DNA of 6,995 bases from Actinomycetes bacterium (GCA_021827225.1 JAKAXG010000224.1:1-6995), one strand, 5' to 3'; positions 1 to 5,815 are shown, counted from the first letter of the stretch. The notes: generated from the sequence alone by a model not told the origin. Program-made: numbers and translations.

Positions 1-321
1 CTGGGCCTGGTCATGGGCACCTGCGTGTACCACATCGCCCACCGGGGCCTGGCCCAGACCCTCGGCTCGGTCGGCCAGAACGTGGAGCTGCCCAACTTCA
101 CCCAGGCTCTCTACGAGGCCCGGGAGTTGGCCATGACCCGGATGCAGGACGAGGCGCAGCGCCTCGACGCTTCGGGCATCGTCGGGGTGCGCCTGGAGGA
201 GAAGAGCCACCAGTGGGGCAGCCACACCATCGAGTTCCTGTCCCTCGGCACCGCCGTCGACCGCACCGACGGGGACTTCACCCTGCCCAAACCGCAGACC
301 ATCATCTCGCTGGACCACTAG
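1..321 (+). CDS. YbjQ-type (heavy-metal-binding domain, DUF74-like) protein, C-terminal fragment
   Basis: This frame is open from the first base, so the start lies outside the window; only the last 106 codons are visible and it ends with TAG at 319-321. The visible part is one complete YbjQ-type unit. It opens with a strand ending LVMG, continues with the helix NFTQALYEARELAMTRMQ, then the turn ASGIVGVRLEE, and ends with a strand running into the LGTAV motif. The order helix / G-(I/V)-V-G-V / G-T-A-V is the signature I associate with the YbjQ family, small cytosolic proteins thought to form pentamers and of unknown role. The C-terminal PQTIISLD matches the tail of the gene at 1224-2108 (PQVVVSLD), so the two are paralogs. 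The next gene starts 10 nt downstream, indicating one operon. Metal binding is only implied by the family name; I see no cluster of Cys or His ligands. The family assignment is fairly firm, the function unknown. Confidence 0.8.
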   Translation: MGLVMGTCVYHIAHRGLAQTLGSVGQNVELPNFTQALYEARELAMTRMQDEAQRLDASGIVGVRLEEKSHQWGSHTIEFLSLGTAVDRTDGDFTLPKPQTIISLDH

Positions 322-331
322 GCGGGCGCCG

Positions 332-1210
332 GTGAGCGATCTGCCCCCCGAAGCGGCCGGCCGGCTGACCAGCTCGGCCTTCTCCTCCGGTCTCAGCGTC
401 AACGACTTCGCCGCCTGCCTGCACATGGGCATGAGGCCGGTCGCCCTGGTGCAGGGGTTCTGCGTGATGCGCTGGTCGTGGTACGGGCCGGGGTCCATGT
501 ACAACATGTCCGGCTACGGGGCGCGCAGCCAGTGGGGGTCCATGCTCAGCAGCTACCGCTGCCCGCACGGCTACTACAGCGCCGAGCACCGCACCTGGGG
601 GGAGAACTTCGAGCAGCGCTGGGTGCGCGACGCCTGGATGGCCGGCTTCACCACCGCCTACAACCGGATGCTGGAGGAGGCCCGGCAGGCCGGCGCCCAC
701 GGCGTCATCGGGGTGGTGGACACCAACAGCTCGCTCATCGACCGCTCCGTCCGGGAGTACCACGTGTACGGCACCGCCGTGGTCGTCGACGGCGCCCCGA
801 GCGGCCCGCTGTGGTCCTCGTACCTGGCCGGGCAGCGGCTGGCCAAGCTCATCGAGGCCGGGTTCATGCCCGTGTCGATCGTGGCGTCCATGGCCTCGGT
901 GCGGATGTGGGCGGTGTGCCAGACCGAGTACCTGATGCGGGGACAGGGGCAGGGTTACGGCTACGCCCGGTACCCCGGCCAGATCGACCAGCTGGCCGAC
1001 GCCCAGATGCAGGCCCGCCGGCTGGCCCGGGACCACGCCCGGTCGGCCCTCGGCCAGGACACCCTGCACGGCGCCCGCCTCGACGTGGGCAGGTGGGAGA
1101 TCGCCGAAGGGGACATGGAGGTGGACTGCATCCTGCGCGGCACCCGGGTGCGCCGCTTCCGGGAGGCCGACCCCCTCCCGCCACCCCGCCTGACCGTGAG
1201 GCTCACATGA
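332..1210 (+). CDS. Two-unit YbjQ-type (heavy-metal-binding domain) protein with aromatic-rich insert
   Basis: A 292-residue protein starting at GTG 332, ten bases after the previous stop, with only a weak purine stretch upstream. It holds two YbjQ-type units. Unit 1 (about 13-151) shows the strand MRPVALVQG, the helix AYNRMLEEARQAGAHG, the turn GVIGVVD and the strand end YGTAV. Unit 2 (about 159-274) shows MPVSIVAS, a helix of AQMQARRLARDHARSAL and a diverged strand end RGTRV; it has lost the GVVGV turn (LHGARLDVG instead). Unit 1 is enlarged by a segment at about 47-97 rich in Tyr, Trp, Gly and Ser that the sister genes lack. There is no signal peptide or membrane helix, so it is probably cytosolic. 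The tail PPRLTVRLT parallels the tails of both neighbours. Its TGA overlaps an ATG at 1207 (ATGA), the start of a six-codon ORF leading to the next gene. Role unknown; stacking or hetero-oligomer formation with its sister proteins is a reasonable guess. Confidence 0.8.
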   Translation: MSDLPPEAAGRLTSSAFSSGLSVNDFAACLHMGMRPVALVQGFCVMRWSWYGPGSMYNMSGYGARSQWGSMLSSYRCPHGYYSAEHRTWGENFEQRWVRDAWMAGFTTAYNRMLEEARQAGAHGVIGVVDTNSSLIDRSVREYHVYGTAVVVDGAPSGPLWSSYLAGQRLAKLIEAGFMPVSIVASMASVRMWAVCQTEYLMRGQGQGYGYARYPGQIDQLADAQMQARRLARDHARSALGQDTLHGARLDVGRWEIAEGDMEVDCILRGTRVRRFREADPLPPPRLTVRLT

Positions 1211-1227
1211 CCGGGAGGCTCGCATGA
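1207..1227 (+). other. Six-codon ORF (MTGRLA) linking two genes by stop-start overlaps
   Basis: ATG at 1207-1209 overlaps the TGA (1208-1210) of the upstream gene. The reading frame MTGRLA ends with TGA at 1225-1227, which overlaps the ATG (1224-1226) of the downstream gene. Both overlaps are the ATGA type used for termination-reinitiation. The ORF exists because of the 17-bp tandem duplication. It may only relay ribosomes, or it may be a neutral by-product; the peptide itself is unlikely to have a function. Confidence 0.4.
1213..1218 (+). promoter_or_regulatory. Shine-Dalgarno of the third YbjQ-type gene
   Basis: GGGAGG ends five bases before the ATG at 1224, good spacing for a ribosome binding site. 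It decides the start at 1224 over the ATG at 1207, which is out of frame. It is the best-placed Shine-Dalgarno in the window. Confidence 0.75.
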
Positions 1228-2108
1228 CCGGTCCCGACCCCGAGGGCCGGGCCGACGAGATCCGCGAGGCGGTCCGCCGGCTGGTCTCCGAGCGTCAGAG
1301 CGCCGTCCGCCCCCGCGACCCGGCCCGCCACCGCGGTCCGGTCACGTCGGATCTCACCATCGACGAGGCCCTGATCCTGCACTCCATCGAGTGGGAGCCG
1401 ATCGAGCTGGTGTGCGGGGTGGGCACCTATTCGGTGCCGCAGGGCTTCTGGAACTGGGGAAACGGCGAGATCGTCGCCGCGTCGGAGGCCCACCGCCAGG
1501 CGGTCGGCGCCGCCGTGCGGGCCCTGCAGGGCGAGTGCCTGCAGGTGGGCGGCCACGGCGTGGTCGGGGTGCACATCGACATCGAGGTGGAGCGGCACCT
1601 GATCAACGCCGTGCTGGTCGGCACCGCCGTCGCCCCCACCGGGTCCGGCCGCGCCGCCGGCCAGCCGTGGACCTCGGACCTGTCCTGTCGGGACTTCGCC
1701 CTGCTGCACACCCACGGCTGGGACCCGGTGGGGCTGGCCTTCGGGGCGTCGTTCGTGTACGCCCCCCGGCGCAGCGCCGGCACCGCCGTGCGCCAGAAGA
1801 CACAGAACGTGGAGCTGGTCAACTACACCCAGGCCCTCTACGCCGCCCGGGAGGCGGCCATGGCCCGCATGCAGGGATGGGTCCAGCACCTGGGCGGCAC
1901 CGGGGTGGTGGGCGTACAGGTCTCGGAGGGCCCCATGCCCTTCGCCTCCCATGCCGTCCGCTTCGCGGCGTGGGGCAGCGCCCTGCGCCGGTCCGACCGC
2001 CCGGTGGACCCCACCCGGCCCCAGGTGGTGGTGTCGCTCGACGACGAGATGCGCCAGTTCCAGGCCGAGTCCCTGCGGAGTGCCGGGGATCTCAGAACAG
2101 GTGGCTGA
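1224..2108 (+). CDS. Two-unit YbjQ-type (heavy-metal-binding domain) protein
   Basis: A 294-residue protein starting at ATG 1224 behind GGGAGG. Residues 1-40 are charged and Arg-rich (REAVRRLVSERQSAVRPRD), probably a flexible or helical extension. Unit A (about 41-137) begins SDLTIDEALILHSIEWEPIELV and ends HGVVGVHIDI, then LVGTAV. Unit B (about 149-257) begins SDLSCRDFALLHTHGWDPVGL, has the helix NYTQALYAAREAAMARMQ, the turn GTGVVGVQVS and the strand end WGSAL. The repeated opening 'SDL(T/S)...LLH..GW.P' makes the internal duplication easy to see. Unit B is closest to the first gene of the operon; a 72-base stretch (1803-1874 versus 76-147) differs at ten positions by my hand count. No signal peptide, membrane segment or obvious metal-ligand cluster is present. 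The last 17 bp overlap the 3' end of the convergent carboxypeptidase gene. Cellular role unknown. Confidence 0.85.
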   Translation: MTGPDPEGRADEIREAVRRLVSERQSAVRPRDPARHRGPVTSDLTIDEALILHSIEWEPIELVCGVGTYSVPQGFWNWGNGEIVAASEAHRQAVGAAVRALQGECLQVGGHGVVGVHIDIEVERHLINAVLVGTAVAPTGSGRAAGQPWTSDLSCRDFALLHTHGWDPVGLAFGASFVYAPRRSAGTAVRQKTQNVELVNYTQALYAAREAAMARMQGWVQHLGGTGVVGVQVSEGPMPFASHAVRFAAWGSALRRSDRPVDPTRPQVVVSLDDEMRQFQAESLRSAGDLRTGG

Positions 2109-3261
2109 GCCGCCAGCCCACCCCGGGGGAGGGAACGGCCCAGGTGCCGGTACGGGCCTGGCCGTGGTCCAGCGGGGCGGCGGCCCGGACGGTGGCCCAC
2201 ATCCGGCCGGCCGGCCGCTCCACCGAGACGTAGAGCCGCACGGTGGCCCCCGGCCGGGTGACCAGCCGGATCGGCGCCCGGGTGGTCAGGGTGGCGGTGT
2301 GGCCCACCCGGCTGGCGGTGACGACCGGGGTGCCGGCCGGTAGGACGGTGCGGGTCTGCACCTGGGCGTAGTAGCTGTCGGCCAGGGCCTTGGCCGCGTC
2401 GAGGGCCCCGCCGACCACGCCGCCGCCGTGCTGCTCGAGGACCGCCCCGAGCACCTTGATCGTCCGGCCGCCGACCGGGCGCGACACCGAGAACAGCAGG
2501 GCCTGCCCGGCCTGGATGGTGGACCCGGTCTTGATGCCGGTGAAACCGTCGGTGCCCACCAGGGTGTTGTAGTTCTTCAGCTTGCCGAGACCGGGGACCG
2601 TCGCCGACGGCTGGGCGACGATCGAGGCGAAGGTGGGGTCGGCCAGAGCGGCCCGGGCCAGGGTGAGCAGGTCGGTGGCGTTGCAGACGGTCGCCGGGTT
2701 GAGCCCGCTGGCGTCGGCGAAGTGGGCGCTGGTCATTCCCAGGCGGGCGGCGGTGGCGTTCATCTTGGTGACGAAGGCGGCGACGCTGCCGGCGTCGTAG
2801 GTGGCCAGGATGTCGGCGACGTTGTCGGCGGAGGGCAGCAGGAGGGCCTCCAGGGCGGCCCGCTCGCTGATCACCTGCCCGGCCCGCAGGGCGACCACCG
2901 ACTGGTCGGCCGCCAACCGGGCCGGCAGCTCGGCGGCCTGCGCGGCGGTGACGGTGACGTTGAAGCCGTTCTGGCCGGCGGCCAGGGGATGGTCCTTCAG
3001 CACCAGGTAGGCGGTCATCACCTTGGTGATGCTGGCGATGGGGAACGCTTTGTCCCCTCCTGAGGACCCCAGCACCGAACCGTCGGCGCCGGCCAGCGCC
3101 GCCTCGCCATGGGCGGGCCAGGCCAGCTGGGGGGCGGTCCCGGGCACCCTCACGGTGGCCGCCAGGCGCAGCGTCGCCCGGGGCGGCGGGATCGTCTCGG
3201 TGGCCGCCCGGGCGGCGACGCCGCCGGCCGCCACCACGACGACGGCGGCGGCCAGCGCCAC
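2092..3261 (-). CDS. D-alanyl-D-alanine carboxypeptidase (peptidase S11, PBP5-like)
   Basis: This serine D,D-carboxypeptidase should remove the terminal D-Ala from peptidoglycan stem pentapeptides outside the membrane. In the 389-residue reading from GTG 3261, the SxxK motif is SITK at 77-80 (nucleophile S77, general base K80). The second motif is SAD at 144-146, where the family normally has SxN, and the third is KTG at 244-246 within IKTGST. Residues about 165-190 (KMNATAARLGM...HFADASGL) are typical of the family. A C-terminal beta-rich domain follows from about 303. The hydrophobic stretch ALAAAVVVVAAGG sits at the very N-terminus; the frame stays open upstream and reads RRRRLRWYWW just before it, so the true start may lie further up, for example CTG 3330 inside the end of the LCP gene. 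No C-terminal amphipathic anchor is evident, so the N-terminal helix probably tethers or exports it. It lies 56 nt behind the LCP gene in the same orientation, likely one envelope operon. Confidence 0.9.
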   Translation of the reverse strand: MALAAAVVVVAAGGVAARAATETIPPPRATLRLAATVRVPGTAPQLAWPAHGEAALAGADGSVLGSSGGDKAFPIASITKVMTAYLVLKDHPLAAGQNGFNVTVTAAQAAELPARLAADQSVVALRAGQVISERAALEALLLPSADNVADILATYDAGSVAAFVTKMNATAARLGMTSAHFADASGLNPATVCNATDLLTLARAALADPTFASIVAQPSATVPGLGKLKNYNTLVGTDGFTGIKTGSTIQAGQALLFSVSRPVGGRTIKVLGAVLEQHGGGVVGGALDAAKALADSYYAQVQTRTVLPAGTPVVTASRVGHTATLTTRAPIRLVTRPGATVRLYVSVERPAGRMWATVRAAAPLDHGQARTGTWAVPSPGVGWRLSHLF

Positions 3262-3317
3262 CCACCAGTACCAGCGGAGGCGGCGCCGCCGCCCGGCCTC
3301 GTCCCCTCCCGCGGCTG

Positions 3318-4877
3318 CTACTTCGGGCAGGGCCGGGGGTCCCAGGGCTGCAGCTGGTCGGTGGTGGAGCTGGGGGCCTGACCGAGGACGGTGGGGCCGG
3401 CGGTGGCCGACGGGGCGGTCGAGCTGGACGGGGCGGCGGTCGTGGCGCTGGTGCTCGAGGTCGGCGCCGCCGGCCCGGGTGCTCCGGCCACGGTGAGCCC
3501 GGTGCCGGCGTCCACGGTGACGGTGCCGGGGGTGACGGTCGGGTCGACCCGCAGCATCACCGGGCCGTTGAGGTGCGAGAACACCGCCTGGGCTTGGGCC
3601 AGCTGGCCGGGGGCGTAGCGGACCAGGGTCTCGGCGGGCGTGCCGGGGACGGTGCCGTTGCCGATCTGGCCGATGGTGAGCCCGTCGGCGGCCAGCCCGG
3701 CAGCGGTGTCATGGGCCAGGTTGCCGGTCCCGGTGATGTTGTAGACGTTGACGGTGGTGGGGTTGGCGGCCTTGGGCAGGGCGCCGGAGTCCCAGGCGGA
3801 GATGGTCTGGTTGTCCTGGGGCTGAACCGGGAAGTCCACGTCGCCCATGGCGTAGCCGTCGTAGTGGTAGTTCGCCACCGTGACCACCGGCAGGGTGGTC
3901 TCGGGGATGGCGTTGGGGGACAGGTGCCGGTAGGTGGTGGCCAGGCTGATCAGCTGGTTCCGGAGGCCGGGGTCCATGGTGATCTGGTTGGTGATGGCGC
4001 TGAGGAAGTTGTTGAGGACGATGGGGTTGCCCAGCCCCTTGTGGAGGGCGGTGGAGAACAGGACCCGCATGAAGGTGTGGTCCCTCACGATGCGTGACAG
4101 GTCCGACTGGGGGTCGTAGGGCCAGTTGTAGCGGGGCGACGAGTTGCCGGGGGGGTCGTACTGGAGGTGGCGGGCCCGGACCAGGGCCAGGGCCTGGAAG
4201 CCGTTGAGGTGGATGCAGCCGGTCTGGGGGACCCACAGCTGCGAGTAGGCGTCCCACAGCGGCTCGGGGAAGTCCATGCTGATCCCACCCAGGGCGTTCA
4301 CCGTGTTGGCGAAGCCGTTGAACTCCAGCTCCACGTAGTGGTTGATGGGGATGCCGAAGTCCTCCTGGACCGCCCTGATGAGGTTGTTCGGCCCGTTGGT
4401 GCCGTCGTTGAGGGCGGCGTCGATCTTCTGCCACTTGCCGACCGGGCTGCCCGCCGGCATGGGGGCGAACAGGTCCCGGGGGATGGACAGCAGCGAGGCG
4501 GTGCGCTTGGCCGGGTCGAGGTGCAGGATCATCAGCACGTCGCTGAGCGAGCCGGACAGCTGCTGGGGGTTCCCGAACTGGGCGGCCTGGCCGGCGCTCA
4601 GGCCGGCACGGGTCTGGTTGCCGATCAGCATGATGTTCTCGGGGCTGCCGCCGCCGCCCCCTCCTCCCCCTCCGCCGGACTGGGTGGTGAGGTTGGACGC
4701 CGCCTGGGTGTGGATGGAGTCGATCCGGTACCGGACGTAGCCGTAAGCGCCGCCGGCCGCCACCAGGCACAGGGCGACGACGATGTTGGCGGCGATCAGC
4801 AGCCGCCGGGGCCACCGCGAGCGGGGGATGAGGCGGCGGTGTCGGTCTCGGGATCGGTTGTGTCTGCCCTTGGGCAC
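3318..4877 (-). CDS. LCP (LytR-CpsA-Psr) family wall glycopolymer transferase with LytR C-terminal domain
   Basis: LCP enzymes move glycopolymers (teichoic acid, arabinogalactan or similar) from a lipid carrier to peptidoglycan on the outer face of the membrane. The 519-residue protein has a basic cytoplasmic tail (1-25), one membrane helix (about 26-48), and a linker with ten consecutive Gly (68-77). The LCP domain (about 80-315) shows SDVLMILHLDP at 112-122, the SIPRD motif at 131-135, KIDAAL at 151-156, ALGGI at 195-199, LVRARH at 232-237 and SDLSRIVRD at 258-266. The conserved Arg and Asp residues expected for pyrophosphate and metal binding are present. A LytR_C-type domain follows (about 374-458, TTVNVYNITG...), then a Ser/Thr/Ala/Pro-rich segment (about 469-507) and the terminus PWDPRPCPK. 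The GTG start at 4877 follows an in-frame TGA at 4884-4886, so it cannot begin much earlier. No Shine-Dalgarno is visible; leaderless translation is likely. The polymer attached cannot be read from the sequence. Confidence 0.9.
   Translation of the reverse strand: MPKGRHNRSRDRHRRLIPRSRWPRRLLIAANIVVALCLVAAGGAYGYVRYRIDSIHTQAASNLTTQSGGGGGGGGGGSPENIMLIGNQTRAGLSAGQAAQFGNPQQLSGSLSDVLMILHLDPAKRTASLLSIPRDLFAPMPAGSPVGKWQKIDAALNDGTNGPNNLIRAVQEDFGIPINHYVELEFNGFANTVNALGGISMDFPEPLWDAYSQLWVPQTGCIHLNGFQALALVRARHLQYDPPGNSSPRYNWPYDPQSDLSRIVRDHTFMRVLFSTALHKGLGNPIVLNNFLSAITNQITMDPGLRNQLISLATTYRHLSPNAIPETTLPVVTVANYHYDGYAMGDVDFPVQPQDNQTISAWDSGALPKAANPTTVNVYNITGTGNLAHDTAAGLAADGLTIGQIGNGTVPGTPAETLVRYAPGQLAQAQAVFSHLNGPVMLRVDPTVTPGTVTVDAGTGLTVAGAPGPAAPTSSTSATTAAPSSSTAPSATAGPTVLGQAPSSTTDQLQPWDPRPCPK
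4647..4676 (-). repeat. Poly-glycine codon tract in the LCP gene
   Basis: Ten consecutive Gly codons (LCP residues 68-77) join the membrane helix to the extracellular LCP domain, giving a flexible spacer. On the coding (minus) strand the tract is almost pure purine with several runs of two to five G, which makes it prone to replication slippage and to G-quadruplex formation in DNA or mRNA. Confidence 0.8.
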
Positions 4878-4885
4878 AGCTGTTC

Positions 4886-4891
4886 AGGATA
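4886..4891 (-). promoter_or_regulatory. Candidate -10 element of the LCP gene
   Basis: On the minus strand TATCCT (fits TAnnnT) ends eight bases before the GTG at 4877. A transcript starting at the usual distance would begin at or very near the start codon, which agrees with the lack of a Shine-Dalgarno. No good -35 is found at the usual spacing. Confidence 0.4.
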
Positions 4892-5026
4892 AAAGGTGCG
4901 GGCCGGTTGGTGGGTCGCGCCTCTCCCATGCTCCGGTTAGGACGAGGTTAAGGCCGGGGTCTCCCGTCCGGGCCAGCCCCTGAAACCGGCAGTTGCACGG
5001 AGGCGGGCGGCAGGGGGCACGATGGG

Positions 5027-5032
5027 TACAGT
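5027..5032 (+). promoter_or_regulatory. Candidate -10 element of the SDR gene
   Basis: TACAGT (fits TAnnnT) ends six bases before the ATG at 5039, the spacing expected for a leaderless transcript. The only purine stretch, GGGAG at 5034-5038, touches the ATG and is too close to act as a Shine-Dalgarno. A TTGCAC at 4993-4998 is too far upstream to pair with it as a -35. Confidence 0.4.
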
Positions 5033-5038
5033 CGGGAG

Positions 5039-5815
5039 ATGTACGACCTGAGCGATGTCCGGGCGGTGGTGACGGGCGCGACGAGCGGGCTGGGTGCCGC
5101 CATGGCGGAGGGGCTGCTGGAGGCGGGGGCGGCGGTGGCGGTGGCCGCCCGGCCCACCCCCCGGCTGGCCGACGCCGTCGGGCGCTGGCAGGCCCGGGGC
5201 CTGAAGGCCGAGCCGCTGCCCGTCGACGTGCGCGACGCCGCCTCGGTGGAGGCGGCGGCGGCCGCGGCACGCGCCACGCTCGGCGGGATCGATGTGGTGG
5301 TGAACAACGCCGGCATCGGCATGCGCACGGTGAACCCCCGCTTCTTCGAGGACCCCCAGCCGTTCTTCGAGGTGAGCCCGGAGGGTTTCGCCGACGTGGT
5401 GGCCACCAACCTCACCGGGTACTTCCTGGTCGGGCGGGCCTTCGCCCCGCTGCTGATCCGGCAGGGCGGGGGCCGCATCCTCAACATGTCGATGAACCAC
5501 GAGACCATGCGCCGCCGCGGCTTCGTCCCCTACGGGCCGGCCCGGGCCGGGGCCGAGGCCCTCAGCCTGATCATGACCGAGGATCTGAGACCGTACGGGA
5601 TCGCCGTGAACCTGGTCCTGCCCGGCGGCGCCACCGCCACCGGCATGATCCCCGACGGCCTGCCCCAGGCGGCCCGCGAGCGGCTGCTCGATCCCGCGAT
5701 CATGAAGGAGCCGACCGTCTTCCTGGCGTCGGAGGAGGCCGACGGCGTGACGGGGGAGCGGATCGTGGCCACGGACTTCCCCCGGTGGCTGGAGGATTTC
5801 CGGGCCCGGACCTGA
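5039..5815 (+). CDS. SDR family oxidoreductase with YxxxR in place of YxxxK
   Basis: A classical short-chain dehydrogenase/reductase of 258 residues, the usual length, using NAD(P)(H) to interconvert alcohols and ketones in the cytosol. The Rossmann glycine motif is TGATSGLG (12-19). R38 after the second strand favours NADPH; D64 sits in the adenine-site position; NNAG is at 89-92; the helix-4 Asn is N124 (TNLTG). S151 lies at the catalytic Ser position and Y165 at the catalytic Tyr position. The lysine expected four residues after the Tyr is R169 (YGPAR, codon CGG at 5543-5545), a clear departure from the family. The substrate loop begins LPGGATATGM (194-203). ATG 5039 is the only start available in frame nearby. 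It is divergent from the LCP gene and 47 bp ahead of the PAS gene. The substrate cannot be named; a 3-oxoacyl reductase-like or sugar dehydrogenase-like role is possible, and activity is uncertain because of R169. Confidence 0.9.
   Translation: MYDLSDVRAVVTGATSGLGAAMAEGLLEAGAAVAVAARPTPRLADAVGRWQARGLKAEPLPVDVRDAASVEAAAAAARATLGGIDVVVNNAGIGMRTVNPRFFEDPQPFFEVSPEGFADVVATNLTGYFLVGRAFAPLLIRQGGGRILNMSMNHETMRRRGFVPYGPARAGAEALSLIMTEDLRPYGIAVNLVLPGGATATGMIPDGLPQAARERLLDPAIMKEPTVFLASEEADGVTGERIVATDFPRWLEDFRART

Larger units (their letters stand above)
1198..1231 (+). repeat. 17-bp tandem duplication across a gene junction
   Basis: Two adjacent copies: 1198-1214 GAGGCTCACATGACCGG and 1215-1231 GAGGCTCGCATGACCGG, identical except at the eighth base (A versus G). 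Each copy carries an ATGA start/stop overlap. The second copy's GAGG, joined to the GG that ends the first copy, forms the ribosome binding site of the following gene. The unit is not a multiple of three, so the two ATGs are in different frames. Confidence 0.9.
4878..5038. promoter_or_regulatory. Divergent promoter region between LCP and SDR genes
   Basis: This 161-bp non-coding interval lies between two genes transcribed away from each other and must hold both promoters. It contains -10-like hexamers close to each start codon, given separately. The hexamer CCGGTT occurs at 4903-4908 and 4933-4938, with its complement AACCGG at 4984-4989. No -35 boxes are convincing and no small gene or tRNA is seen. 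Confidence 0.6.

Noticed and set aside
1..2108. Heavy-metal detoxification operon
   Set aside because: The name of the domain family suggests it, but no Cys/His ligand set, metal transporter or metal regulator is visible in the window.
1838..3265. Long minus-strand ORF (475 codons) overlapping the carboxypeptidase gene in another frame
   Set aside because: Its translation is a Gly/Arg/Pro/Ala-rich string typical of frame shadows in GC-rich DNA, whereas the overlapping frame encodes an S11 peptidase with SxxK and KTG motifs.
3303..3310. GGGAGGGG (minus strand) as Shine-Dalgarno of the carboxypeptidase gene
   Set aside because: No ATG, GTG, TTG or CTG follows in frame at 5-10 nt; the first in-frame GTG is over 40 nt away.
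4167..4892. Plus-strand ORF antisense to the LCP gene (241 codons), and similar antisense ORFs at 3573-4097 and 2428-3063
   Set aside because: Compositions dominated by Gly, Val and Ala arise from the complement of GC-rich third positions; no motif, no ribosome binding site.
3709..4929. Minus-strand ORF of 406 codons starting at an ATG upstream of the LCP gene
   Set aside because: Pro/Arg/His-rich shadow frame without domain features; the LCP frame over the same bases has clear family motifs.
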